From GCA-2733885 sp041546465 (lineage in GTDB: Bacteria > Campylobacterota > Campylobacteria > Campylobacterales > Sulfurimonadaceae): 20,022 nucleotides of DNA. Under the pieces are notes generated by a model, which did no database searches, was not told where the DNA came from, and was given only the letters and a program-made list of their open reading frames with translations. The DNA lies in assembly GCA_041546465.1 (NCBI GenBank), contig JBFEWG010000023.1:1-20022 (forward strand). Reading direction: 5' to 3'. Of this stretch, positions 7,203 through 15,327 are shown in pieces (position 1 is the stretch's first letter; every line of letters starts with the position of its first letter). Both the position numbers and the translations under genes were made by a program.

Positions 7203-7847
7203 TCAATATGCTATAGCAGAGTCATACAGCCACCTATCAAGAGAAGCCTGAATATCTTTGAACGACAGTTGATCACTATCAACACGTACCTCTTCTTTCA
7301 TAATCACACGCATAGAACGTGCCAATAAATCGTTGTTCATCGCATCTGAAATACGTGCTTCGATCAAAATTCGTACACTGCCTTCCTCATAGCTTTTTTT
7401 TGTTCTATCATTTATACTAAAAGGCAAAGCCGTCAAATTATCCCACTTCTCATCTGATGGATGAACTTCGACAGTGGATATGGCGATTTCCATAAGCATA
7501 GTTCCTTCTTGAGCGACATCGACCAGGCAGTAGTTGGCACTTTTTTTCATGATGTTTTTACGGTATGCTGCTGTTGTATAGGCTGTTATCTCCGAATAAA
7601 GTCTGCTGTCTCCAAATGACGGTTCAGCTGTGTTTGAAAATACTTTTATCTCGGAAATGAACATCTTGTCATACCGGCTTAGATTAGCGTCATCCAAGCT
7701 TTGAAAATAGTGCATATCACCAGCTGAAACATGTTGAAATCCATCATAGTCACTTAAAAAACCAGTTCGTAATGGATCACTTGCAACAGAGCAGGCAGAA
7801 AAAATCAACATGCTGATAAACAAACTTGTGGATATCATATATTTCAT
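7203..7847 (-). CDS. DUF3313-like lipoprotein
   Basis: A 214-residue predicted lipoprotein. The N-terminus has a short hydrophobic signal with lipobox F-S-A-C (Cys19). The mature part opens with T-G-F-L-S-D-Y and continues with S-R-Y-D-K-M-F-I, matching my recollection of the DUF3313 family, which has no firmly known function. The rest alternates strands and helices and includes a single internal cysteine. Its ATG shares one base with the pldA stop (TGATG), so it is translationally coupled to the outer-membrane phospholipase. That suggests a role in the same envelope compartment, possibly outer-membrane lipid homeostasis, but this is inference. Confidence 0.8.
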   Translation of the reverse strand: MKYMISTSLFISMLIFSACSVASDPLRTGFLSDYDGFQHVSAGDMHYFQSLDDANLSRYDKMFISEIKVFSNTAEPSFGDSRLYSEITAYTTAAYRKNIMKKSANYCLVDVAQEGTMLMEIAISTVEVHPSDEKWDNLTALPFSINDRTKKSYEEGSVRILIEARISDAMNNDLLARSMRVIMKEEVRVDSDQLSFKDIQASLDRWLYDSAIAY

Positions 7848-9100
7848 CAGAACAATCCTCTCGAAAATGAAAATCCAAATGCGATTTTCGTCACTTCCCT
7901 GTTATAGTCTATTAAACTCTCGCCGTATCCATGAAAAAATTTCATGTACCAGAAGGTATTAGGTGAGTCAAGAAACGGTACAGAATAATTAAATTCGATT
8001 GCCCCTTTGTTTTCACCGTTAAATCGTAAATTATTACGCAAAAGAAAACCGAATTTGCTTTTTTTGTAAAGGTAGTCAATCTTGATATCGCCATATCCGA
8101 GATAGTTATGTATATCCGGGTTGTCATCTCCACTCTCATTCGCACCGTCAACACCCAGTAATCCCTCATAATATCCATCGGGTTTTTCACCCTCATCCAA
8201 ACGGTACCATGCACGTGTCGCCATAAACAGATTCCCCCACTGCCACATACCTGTCATATACAGACGATTCCATGAACGTGAACGGTATCCCTCTTGTCCG
8301 TTTGATTCATGTACAAAACCAAACTTGACGGCCTTCAAGCCTGAAGCATTATCGATACGCTGTGATGTTGGTATTGAAACAAACACCTCAGGCAGATAGT
8401 TTGTCTCTCTGAAGGGTGCCGATGGTGAATAGAGCTGCCACCATACTTTTTGTGTATATCCGAAATAGACATATTCATTACATCCAAACAGGTCATAACT
8501 TAGCTGTTTTTTGACACTGAATTGAAATTCCACTTCTGTATTCTCATCATGTACAAAGCGCCCTTCCTCTCCAGCAGGAATATTATTGGGATGAATGGAT
8601 GCGGAGGCACGGGGCGGTTTTTCCCAACCATAGGAAAGAGGTAGAAAAAAGTTTGTTTGATAGGGCTGAAGACCAAAAAAACCTTCGTCACTAACTGACT
8701 TTACCAGGGTTCTTGTCTCAGGCGTATCAGTATCCATCTTGGCCAACAGATATTCATTACCACGCTCTATACTCTCGTTGCCAAACTGTCGGCCGATATG
8801 TGAAAGATAGGATGTGTTCTTATCTTCAACCTTATCCTCTTCAATATAGGCATAGCGGGTGGAAGCAAGTTTGTACCAATACATCGCCTGTTCATGGTCA
8901 ACCGGTGTCCCATGCCCGTTTTCATACATTTCGGCAAGCCTGTATTGTGCTGCACGGTTATCATTCTGGGCTTCATCAAATATAATAGGAAAAGCTTTTG
9001 TATAGGCTTTGTTCTTATAATATTCCATACCTTTTATATAGTCAGTCTGATCTGCAAAGAGAGTCACTGCACAGACCAATAAGAGGTAAAGTTTTTTCAT
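7847..9100 (-). CDS. pldA: Outer membrane phospholipase A with Sel1-like N-terminus
   Basis: A 417-residue exported protein. A signal peptide (about 1-16) is followed by a helical Sel1/TPR-like region (about 20-80, including A-Q-Y-R-L-A-E-M-Y-E-N-G and Q-A-M-Y-W-Y-K-L-A). A linker and then an OMPLA beta-barrel (about 140-417) end in aromatic G-L-F. The catalytic group is intact: His264 and Ser266 in H-E-S-N-G-Q, and Asn278 in S-W-N-R-L-Y, with the same 14-residue His-to-Asn spacing as E. coli OMPLA. The enzyme hydrolyses phospholipids that reach the outer leaflet of the outer membrane and is usually active as a calcium-dependent dimer. The N-terminal repeat makes it longer than the roughly 290-330 residues usual for the family. 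It is coupled to the lipoprotein gene downstream. Confidence 0.93.
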   Translation of the reverse strand: MKKLYLLLVCAVTLFADQTDYIKGMEYYKNKAYTKAFPIIFDEAQNDNRAAQYRLAEMYENGHGTPVDHEQAMYWYKLASTRYAYIEEDKVEDKNTSYLSHIGRQFGNESIERGNEYLLAKMDTDTPETRTLVKSVSDEGFFGLQPYQTNFFLPLSYGWEKPPRASASIHPNNIPAGEEGRFVHDENTEVEFQFSVKKQLSYDLFGCNEYVYFGYTQKVWWQLYSPSAPFRETNYLPEVFVSIPTSQRIDNASGLKAVKFGFVHESNGQEGYRSRSWNRLYMTGMWQWGNLFMATRAWYRLDEGEKPDGYYEGLLGVDGANESGDDNPDIHNYLGYGDIKIDYLYKKSKFGFLLRNNLRFNGENKGAIEFNYSVPFLDSPNTFWYMKFFHGYGESLIDYNREVTKIAFGFSFSRGLF

Positions 9101-9118
9101 CTGATCATTTTCCTATGC

Positions 9119-9742
9119 TTAAAACAGCTCTACTATATCCAGCGGCGAAGAGAGCGTCTTATGGTGCTGGCTGACAGGGCTAAACCCCCATGTCGCAAAG
9201 GCGGCTTCTATTCCTGCATGTGAAGCCGCCTGCATATCTTTGGAGTTATCTCCGATCATCAGGGCTTGATGTTTATTTTGATAACCATACCCTTTGAGTA
9301 TCGAGACGAGCATCTCTTTGTCCGGTTTCGGTTTGCTCACCTTGTCAGCACCGACAATGAAGTCAAAAGCATCAGAGACACCGCAATGCTCAAGCATTCT
9401 GTACGCAAACTTCGTCGGTGCATTTGTCGCAACCGATAGAAAGACCTCTTTTTCCTTCAGGGCATAAAGAGACTCTTTAATTCCTTCATATAAACGTACG
9501 TTCTGAACACACTGTTCATGGTAGTGCAGTTCAAAAAGTTCTCTATCGGTCTGTTCATACTGCTGTGTCTCGTAAAAGAGTTTGGCAAGGTTACGATGTT
9601 CACGGTTGATGGCCTCAACAACAAACGCCTCACTAAGCGGATCAAGCCTATGGTTGACTCGGCGGACTTCATTAATAGAGATAGTAATGTCTTTAGCGGA
9701 GTCAATAAGCGTACCGTCCATGTCGAAAATTGCGATTTTCAT
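9119..9742 (-). CDS. HAD-family phosphatase (phosphoglycolate phosphatase-like)
   Basis: A 207-residue haloacid-dehalogenase-type hydrolase. Motif I is D-M-D-G-T (Asp7 nucleophile, Asp9 acid/base). A helical cap follows (about 15-85), then motif II S-V-A-T-N (Thr106), motif III lysine in K-V-S-K-P-K-P (134-140), and motif IV G-D-N-S-K-D (Asp165, Asp169) for magnesium. The cap type and the K-P-x-P pattern fit the Gph/PGPase-like branch, which removes phosphate from small sugar phosphates such as 2-phosphoglycolate; pyrophosphatase or nucleotide phosphatase activity is also possible. It starts 10 bases after the hemH stop and ends 18 bases before pldA, consistent with one transcript. No clear Shine-Dalgarno precedes the ATG. 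Confidence 0.88.
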   Translation of the reverse strand: MKIAIFDMDGTLIDSAKDITISINEVRRVNHRLDPLSEAFVVEAINREHRNLAKLFYETQQYEQTDRELFELHYHEQCVQNVRLYEGIKESLYALKEKEVFLSVATNAPTKFAYRMLEHCGVSDAFDFIVGADKVSKPKPDKEMLVSILKGYGYQNKHQALMIGDNSKDMQAASHAGIEAAFATWGFSPVSQHHKTLSSPLDIVELF

Positions 9743-9752
9743 ATCTGTACTG

Positions 9753-10712
9753 TTACATCTTCATTTTATTATAAAGCTCAATAAGGGCTTCGACGAAAAA
9801 AGGATGATCGTTAACACAAGGAGCAACTTTATATTTCTTAAAACCAAGTTCATCTGCTATCTCTTTATATTCCACACCCAGTTCAAAATCTGTCTCTGAA
9901 TTATCGATCGTAAAGGCGATAGGATAAATCAGCACATTTTCATTGCGTGTCTTGTCCAGCATAGTCTCCAATGACGGTTCCAACCATGCCATAGGCCCTA
10001 CTTTGGACTGGTACGCCAATGCGATTTTTTTGAAATGCAGCCCTTTTTCAAGAAGCTTCTCTTTCAAAAGCTCGACATGACGCTCGACATGACGCTGATA
10101 AGGATCACCTGCGTCAACGATCTTTTGCGGTAACCCATGCGCAGAGAAGATCAGATGATAATCTTCACTTTTATCACCTTCAAGACCCTCTTTAATACGC
10201 TCTATTACGGCATCATTATATCTTGGCAGTTCATAATAATGTTTTTTCTCCAATAAGACCGCATCCAGTCCCGAGGCCTGGAAAGCCTCTTCAAAATCTT
10301 CCAGTGATGACTTGGTCGTCGTTGTCGAGAATTGAGGATAAAGGGGAATAAGAAATATCTTCTCGATCTCTTTTTCCTTAAGCTTCTCTATCACCTCCGG
10401 AGCGAAGGGAGGTGTATAACGCATAACATAATCAATATAGACCTCAGGAAGTGCTTTTTGCAAAGCAGCAACAAGTTTTTCTGTATGACCGACAATAGGA
10501 GATTTCCCACCCAACTGTCGGTATATCTCCTGAGAAGACTCTGTTCTGAAGAATGTGATCATTGTCGCGACAAACTTTCGTAGCAACGTGCTTTTCATCG
10601 TAAGAATATTGGGATCGTTAAACATGTTTTCCAAAAACACTTCGACTTCAGAAAGGTTGTTCGGCCCTCCCATATTAAGTAGTATTATCGCTTCATTGTT
10701 TGTTTTATTCAT
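9753..10712 (-). CDS. hemH: Ferrochelatase
   Basis: A 319-residue enzyme inserting ferrous iron into protoporphyrin IX, the last step of protoheme synthesis. Family signatures are L-L-N-M-G-G-P (11-17), a Y-P-Q-F-S segment (125-129), F-S-A-H-G-L-P (189-195) with the metal-handling His192, and D-N-S-E-T-D-F-E-L (270-278) with Glu273. The 81-residue spacing between His192 and Glu273 equals that of the Bacillus pair. The histidine often seen in the last motif (D-H-x-E-T) is replaced by Asn. The length is typical of bacterial enzymes. The start overlaps the end of the alpha/beta hydrolase gene by eight bases. It sits mid-run, so heme synthesis is probably tied to glyS-driven transcription here. 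Confidence 0.96.
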   Translation of the reverse strand: MNKTNNEAIILLNMGGPNNLSEVEVFLENMFNDPNILTMKSTLLRKFVATMITFFRTESSQEIYRQLGGKSPIVGHTEKLVAALQKALPEVYIDYVMRYTPPFAPEVIEKLKEKEIEKIFLIPLYPQFSTTTTKSSLEDFEEAFQASGLDAVLLEKKHYYELPRYNDAVIERIKEGLEGDKSEDYHLIFSAHGLPQKIVDAGDPYQRHVERHVELLKEKLLEKGLHFKKIALAYQSKVGPMAWLEPSLETMLDKTRNENVLIYPIAFTIDNSETDFELGVEYKEIADELGFKKYKVAPCVNDHPFFVEALIELYNKMKM

Positions 10713-11520
10713 CTTTATCTTTTTCCAAAACCTTTTTTATATGTTCAACAACATCAGGATTAAAGAGTATATCATTATGACTGATGTTATCATATTCGTA
10801 AAAACCTGCCAAATTATTTACATGACTTTTCAGCATTTTAGCATGTTTAATATTAACCACCCTGTCATCACTGGAGGCATAGATATGTATCGGCACGTCG
10901 ATATGAGGAACAAAATCCACAGATGGAAACCGCTGTTTCAGGATCCATCCTATTCCACTAAAAGGATAACGTCTCTTTATCACCTCATAAACAGAATCGT
11001 AAGGTGCCATAAGCAAGATTTCTCTTACCTGACGTTGTGAACCTAAAAATGAAGCCACACCTGTTCCTAAGGAATAACCCATCAATATGATATTTTCAGG
11101 TCTGTAATCATAACGGATAACCAGGTCGTCATAGATATGCATAGCATCTGTAAAGAGCTTGTCTTGGGATGGTTTACCCTCGCTCTTTCCATAGCCCCGA
11201 TAGTTATAATTGATAAAGGGCATGTTCGGATAATGTTCGGCAAACTTCTCGACCAGAGCGACAGAGTCCTGCTGTACGCCTCCAAAATACAAGATTATCT
11301 TGTCTGACGCATACTCGGGTTGATAGATGACGCCTTCAAGTAAAGTCGCATCCTCTGTTGGCAGTGTCAAAAAATCAATCCTGTCGTTTAAAGCCAGGAT
11401 TTTCTCATCATCTCTGTAATACACAGGTGAAAACAGGAAACGTGCCTGCAAAAGATAAAAAATTAACATCACCAAAGCGTACAAAAGCAGGCAGACACCG
11501 ATAAAACTCAATACCGTCAT
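10705..11520 (-). CDS. Membrane-anchored alpha/beta hydrolase (BEM46/YfhR-like)
   Basis: A 271-residue protein with one N-terminal membrane segment (about 4-25) and then a serine hydrolase domain. The nucleophile motif is G-Y-S-L-G-T-G (Ser150), the acid is probably Asp219 in S-S-D-D-R-V-V, and the histidine is His248 in I-S-H-N-D. An R-G-Y-G-K-S-E-G segment (108-115) is typical of the BEM46/YfhR group, whose substrates are largely unknown. The ATG at 11520 overlaps the stop of the oxidoreductase gene by four bases (ATGA) and follows AGAGG at seven bases. An upstream in-frame TTG is less likely. Confidence 0.87.
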   Translation of the reverse strand: MTVLSFIGVCLLLYALVMLIFYLLQARFLFSPVYYRDDEKILALNDRIDFLTLPTEDATLLEGVIYQPEYASDKIILYFGGVQQDSVALVEKFAEHYPNMPFINYNYRGYGKSEGKPSQDKLFTDAMHIYDDLVIRYDYRPENIILMGYSLGTGVASFLGSQRQVREILLMAPYDSVYEVIKRRYPFSGIGWILKQRFPSVDFVPHIDVPIHIYASSDDRVVNIKHAKMLKSHVNNLAGFYEYDNISHNDILFNPDVVEHIKKVLEKDKDE

Positions 11521-12632
11521 AAAGAAGCCTCTTTCTTCGCCCAACGATATAAAAAACGTTTTGGAGCCAGGTAATCGGGAAGCGCTTCATCATCAAGCAG
11601 GTAATCTGTCATCAGTTTGGATAGATAAGGTGCCAGTACAAAACCGTAACCCCCTACTCCGTTTACCATATATACTTCAGGATAATACTCCAGATCCGCA
11701 TCTTTGTCACCTTTGAGCAGTTGTGGAGACTTTGTGATACTCTCACTGGCTTTGACAAGCGGACCTATAATCGGTAAATAGTCATTCGATCCCGATCGCA
11801 TACCCGAAAACGAGTCGCAGACTATCACATCATCTAGTATGACACTCTTTTGTGCCAAGCCTATTAAAGCAGCCTCCCCATCTTCTTTTATCGGCATACG
11901 TTCTTTTTCCAGATAATGACTGGCTCCAATCGCTATGCGCCCGTTCTTCTTGGTAGCAGAAACAGAGACCTCATGATGAACTGTTGCCGACAGAGATGTT
12001 GAGCTTTCCACCTCACAACGCTGGCCATATATTCGGCGAAGTTTGATGTATGGTTCCTTGAACACCTCTTCCGAGCCACCCGTACAGAGGATCATCCGCT
12101 TTGCTTTATAGTCGCCGACATGCCACAGTCCATCTTTGTATCTCGGTTCTTTGACTTTTATCGTCTTGCATGGAATACCTTCAAGCATCTTTTCACACAC
12201 CTGTTTTGCTTCGACAATCGCGTTATTTTTTATATAGACATGGGAAAAAGAATTTGCGTAGGCTGTTAAAGAGGCTGCCAGTTCAACAGGTACTTCTGCT
12301 GTCTGCAAAGATGTGTGTGTTTTAAAGTAATCGACCTTCTCGTTATCATCTTCGTATTTTGCGATATGCAGAAGGGGTGCCAATGTCGTCTCTTCTGCAA
12401 AATGTTCACGGTAGAAAGAGAGTCCATATAGGTAGGCCTTTTCTATCAACTCTTTTAGAGGTCCAGACTTGGAGATTTTTGGATTAATAAAAGCCCCTGC
12501 CGCACCGCTTCCGCCTGAAGCGATCGCATCTTCTTCAAGGACAAGGACATCTTTACCCCGTTGATTAAGCGAATAGGCCAAAGCACAACCATTGATACCC
12601 GCACCTACAATGATGATATCAAAAGTATGCAT
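11517..12632 (-). CDS. FAD-dependent oxidoreductase, DAO family (MnmC2-like)
   Basis: A 371-residue flavoprotein of the DAO (D-amino acid/glycine oxidase) superfamily. The N-terminal FAD motif V-G-A-G-I-N-G (9-15) is followed by V-L-V-L-E-E (29-34) and A-S-G-G-S-G-A-A-G (38-46). The C-terminal FAD region has V-N-G-V-G-G-Y-G. The S-G-x-A-G-A-F-I-N-P-K start and overall plan resemble the FAD domain of MnmC, which removes a carboxymethyl group from the modified wobble uridine of tRNA, but the methyltransferase half of MnmC is not attached. Glycine oxidase-like activity is the main alternative. The gene begins three bases after the glyS stop. Confidence 0.85.
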   Translation of the reverse strand: MHTFDIIIVGAGINGCALAYSLNQRGKDVLVLEEDAIASGGSGAAGAFINPKISKSGPLKELIEKAYLYGLSFYREHFAEETTLAPLLHIAKYEDDNEKVDYFKTHTSLQTAEVPVELAASLTAYANSFSHVYIKNNAIVEAKQVCEKMLEGIPCKTIKVKEPRYKDGLWHVGDYKAKRMILCTGGSEEVFKEPYIKLRRIYGQRCEVESSTSLSATVHHEVSVSATKKNGRIAIGASHYLEKERMPIKEDGEAALIGLAQKSVILDDVIVCDSFSGMRSGSNDYLPIIGPLVKASESITKSPQLLKGDKDADLEYYPEVYMVNGVGGYGFVLAPYLSKLMTDYLLDDEALPDYLAPKRFLYRWAKKEASL

Positions 12633-12635
12633 CGA

Positions 12636-14651
12636 CTAGATCGATATCTCTTTGATATCTGCTACAGATTTAAAACTTTTATACACAGATGAAATAAGGT
12701 GTTTTCGGTTGTTTTTGATCTTTTCATCATCAGCATTTACCATGACCTTGTCAAAGAAAGTATCCAGTTCCGGTTTTAATGAGAAAAGTGCCTCAAAATG
12801 TGTTTCATAGTCTTCATACTCTTTTGAAACGACCTCATTATAGGCATCATACAGGGCCTTCTCCGCTTCATTCTCAAACAATGCCGTGCTGATATCAAGA
12901 TCACCTTCAAGATTCACATCCTTGGTGATATTGGCAACCCGCTTAAAGGTTGAGAAGCTCTCCGAAAAGCTCTCCGAATTGGCAATACCATCTAAAGCTT
13001 TGATCTTCGCATCGATCACACAGATATCCAATTCGCCTGCTGCGACAACTGCTTTGATAATTGAAGGATTGACTTTATAAAACTGATTGATACGTTCGAG
13101 AAAGAATTCCTGAAGACGTCCATAGTCAAACTTCTGATATTCACTTCCAAAGAGTCTTTCCAATGAAACGATATCAAAGTCAAAACCGTAATGATTGACG
13201 ATACGTATTATCCCGTTCACAGCACGTCTAAGAGCAAATGGATCACGTGAACCTGTAGGTATCTGATCGACACTGAACAGACCCACAAGCGTATCTAGTT
13301 TATTGGCGAGAGCGACCACTGCACTCACAGGTGTTGAAGGAAGTTCCGCATCTTCACCGTCTGGAAGATATTGTTCTTTGATTGCCAAAGCGACTAACTC
13401 ATCCTCTTTTTGTGCCAGTGCATAGTAGTATCCCATCAATCCCTGAAGTTCGGTAAACTCAAAGACCATCTCACTCATCAAGTCAGCCTTGGAAAGCTCG
13501 ATAGCACGTTCAACACTCTGTGTATCTACGCCATATGCCTGAGCGAGGATTGCACCGATCTTTTTCTCCCTTTCTATCTTGTCCAGCAAGGTTCCCAGAC
13601 CGTTCATAAAGGTGACTTTCTCAAGTCCGTCGTTGACAAGTGTACGTTTAAGGTCATTGTCATAGAAGAAAAGCCCATCTGCCAAGCGTGGGCGCAGGAC
13701 TTTTTCGTTTCCTTCAATCACTTTCGAGAAGTCGTCCGTCAGGGCATTGGATACGACAATAAACTTATTGGTCAGTTTCCCCTCTTTAAATACCGGGAAA
13801 TAGCGTTGATGCTCTTTCATCGACGCGATGATAACCTCAGGAGGAAGACGCAAAAAGGACTCATCAAAGCTTCCGAGCAATGCTGTCGGGTTTTCTGTTA
13901 TAGCGACGACTTCATCCAGTAGTTCTTCATCCCTTTCGATTTCTACCTTAGACTCTTTCTCGATGCGTGCAAAACCTTCAAGGATGGCTTCACGTCGCTT
14001 GAGCGGAAAAAGTGTCACGGCAGATGTTTCCAAAAGATCAAAATACTCTTTTGCTCCGGAGACCTCTTTGGCATCAAACGAAGAAATACGGTGTACATAG
14101 GTGTGTTTCTGTGACCTGACACCGAACAACTCTACATCTACAAGCTCATCGTTCATCATCACATTGATCCAACGGATCGGACGGATGAAGCTCTTCTCAA
14201 GGCTTCCCCAGCGCATTGACTTTCCAAAGTTCAGACTTTCGACAAAGGCATGGATCATCTCTTGAAGTAAAGACTTGCTTTCCTGCCCTGATATCTCTTT
14301 TTTATAATAAAGCACTTCTTTCCCGCCTTTTTCACTGCGTGAAAGATCATCAACACCCACACCGCATTTACGCGCAAAACCCTCACATGCTTTTGTCGGC
14401 TTTCCATCGGCATCAAAGGCAATGGCGACAGGGGCGCCAAAAAACTCTTCAACTGTGTCAGGTTGAGACACATTAAACTCTCTGTGCCATAAGACCAGGC
14501 GACGTGGCGTATAGTAAAACTCAAAAGCACACACAAGAGACTTCTCTTCAAGGATCTTTGTCCATTTTTTCTCTATGTTATTCAATTCTTTCAGTAAGGG
14601 AACTGCTGGTAGTTCTTCAACACCAATCTCGATCAGTAGTGGTTGCAACAT
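12636..14651 (-). CDS. glyS: Glycyl-tRNA synthetase, beta subunit
   Basis: A 671-residue beta chain of the bacterial alpha2beta2 glycyl-tRNA synthetase, which recognises and charges tRNA-Gly together with the GlyQ alpha chain; glyQ is not in this window. The N-terminus L-L-I-E-I-G-V-E-E-L-P is diagnostic, R-W-G-S-L and F-I-R-P-I-R-W follow near residues 140-160, and the C-terminal third carries the helical anticodon-binding region with F-K-R-V-A-N-I. Length is close to the usual 670-690. The ATG at 14651 is preceded by AAGG at seven bases; an in-frame TTG one codon upstream is less likely. It is the first gene of the nine-gene minus-strand run and holds a 12-base tandem repeat near its 3' end. 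Confidence 0.97.
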   Translation of the reverse strand: MLQPLLIEIGVEELPAVPLLKELNNIEKKWTKILEEKSLVCAFEFYYTPRRLVLWHREFNVSQPDTVEEFFGAPVAIAFDADGKPTKACEGFARKCGVGVDDLSRSEKGGKEVLYYKKEISGQESKSLLQEMIHAFVESLNFGKSMRWGSLEKSFIRPIRWINVMMNDELVDVELFGVRSQKHTYVHRISSFDAKEVSGAKEYFDLLETSAVTLFPLKRREAILEGFARIEKESKVEIERDEELLDEVVAITENPTALLGSFDESFLRLPPEVIIASMKEHQRYFPVFKEGKLTNKFIVVSNALTDDFSKVIEGNEKVLRPRLADGLFFYDNDLKRTLVNDGLEKVTFMNGLGTLLDKIEREKKIGAILAQAYGVDTQSVERAIELSKADLMSEMVFEFTELQGLMGYYYALAQKEDELVALAIKEQYLPDGEDAELPSTPVSAVVALANKLDTLVGLFSVDQIPTGSRDPFALRRAVNGIIRIVNHYGFDFDIVSLERLFGSEYQKFDYGRLQEFFLERINQFYKVNPSIIKAVVAAGELDICVIDAKIKALDGIANSESFSESFSTFKRVANITKDVNLEGDLDISTALFENEAEKALYDAYNEVVSKEYEDYETHFEALFSLKPELDTFFDKVMVNADDEKIKNNRKHLISSVYKSFKSVADIKEISI
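12955..12978. repeat. Perfect 12-base tandem repeat inside glyS
   Basis: AAGCTCTCCGAA is present twice head to tail (12955-12966, 12967-12978). In the glyS frame it doubles the residues S-E-S-F without shifting the frame, just before F-K-R-V-A-N-I. It looks like a recent in-frame duplication. Confidence 0.85.
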
Positions 14652-14711
14652 CAATAAACCTTGGTTTTTATAAGTTATATCTTTAATAGTTTCGTGATTT
14701 TATCCAATTAT

Positions 14712-14731
14712 GGGTTAAACGTAGTTGACCC
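14712..14731. promoter_or_regulatory. Inverted repeat in the glyS/superoxide reductase divergent region
   Basis: GGGTTAA (14712-14718) and TTGACCC (14725-14731) form a seven-base inverted repeat with one G-T pair across a six-base spacer. No T-run follows, so a terminator is unlikely. It lies 61 bases upstream of the glyS start and 119 upstream of the superoxide reductase start, a position suited to a protein-binding operator for one or both. The regulator is unknown. Confidence 0.4.
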
Positions 14732-14794
14732 GTGGATATTCATCCTCTCTGCTTTAAATTTAGATGAAACTAGAATTAACTTTAAAAACTTATG

Positions 14795-14822
14795 TTTAAT
14801 TAAAAGATGCGCTCGATACAAT
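14795..14822 (+). promoter_or_regulatory. Probable promoter of the superoxide reductase gene
   Basis: TACAAT at 14817-14822 is a fair -10, with a weak T-rich -35 (TTTAAT at 14795-14800, 16-base spacing), as is usual in Campylobacterota, where -35 elements are poorly conserved. The leader to the ATG is short, and AGGAG at 14840-14844 with six-base spacing is a strong ribosome site. Confidence 0.45.
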
Positions 14823-14850
14823 ACCGCATAATTTCAATTAGGAGCAGAAT

Positions 14851-15237
14851 ATGCCAAAGATTAACAAATATGTAGATATTGATACAGTCGAGCGTGAAGC
14901 TAAAAAAGATTTAATCGATCGTCACTCTCCATTCATCACAGTAAGCGGTGATGCTAAAAAAGGTGAGATGCTTGCAGTTAACGTAAAAATGGGTCAAGAA
15001 TATACTCACCCGGATGATTTCGATCACTTCATCGAAAGCATCACTCTTTTCGACGGTGAAACTAAACTGGCTGCAGCTGAGTTTGTTCCAGGTACACTTG
15101 GTAACGAAAAATCTCATGCTGAAGTAACATTCAATATCCGTCCAATGGGTAAAAAACTTAATCTGGTTGCTCACGGTTACTGTACTAAACACGGTATCTG
15201 GGAATCAACTCCAGTTGAAGTAGAAGTAGCTCAGTAA
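14851..15237 (+). CDS. Superoxide reductase (neelaredoxin/class II type)
   Basis: A 128-residue protein with the single desulfoferrodoxin-type iron domain. It reduces superoxide to hydrogen peroxide at a mononuclear Fe(His)4Cys centre in the cytoplasm without making oxygen. The ligands are in order: His25 (D-R-H-S-P), His53 and His59 (T-H-P-D-D-F-D-H), and Cys111 and His114 (G-Y-C-T-K-H-G). The N-terminal rubredoxin-like FeCys4 domain of class I enzymes is absent. The usual E-K-H-x-P entrance motif is D-R-H-S-P here, so the Glu and the catalytic Lys are conservatively replaced. All nine Gly codons are GGT and all Arg codons CGT, a sign of strong expression. It stands alone, with a strong ribosome site, and is followed by a hairpin. 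Confidence 0.88.
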   Translation: MPKINKYVDIDTVEREAKKDLIDRHSPFITVSGDAKKGEMLAVNVKMGQEYTHPDDFDHFIESITLFDGETKLAAAEFVPGTLGNEKSHAEVTFNIRPMGKKLNLVAHGYCTKHGIWESTPVEVEVAQ

Positions 15238-15251
15238 TCATTACTTTTACC

Positions 15252-15271
15252 GGTAGGCTTTCAGGCCTGCC
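15252..15271 (+). terminator. Hairpin after the superoxide reductase gene
   Basis: GGTAGGC (15252-15258) pairs with GCCTGCC (15265-15271), seven pairs with one G-T, around loop TTTCAG, starting 15 bases after the stop. A T-rich stretch follows only 20 or more bases later, so termination may be weak or the hairpin may act as a 3' stabiliser. Confidence 0.5.
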
Positions 15272-15327
15272 TCCACATTAAACATTTCCCCTTTTTGGCT
15301 TTACAAGCTGTTACTTTTTTACCCCCA

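Noticed and set aside
14851..15237. SoxZ-like sulfur carrier
   Set aside because: The size and Ig-like fold fit, but the His53/His59 pair and C-T-K-H-G at the end are superoxide reductase iron ligands, not SoxZ features.
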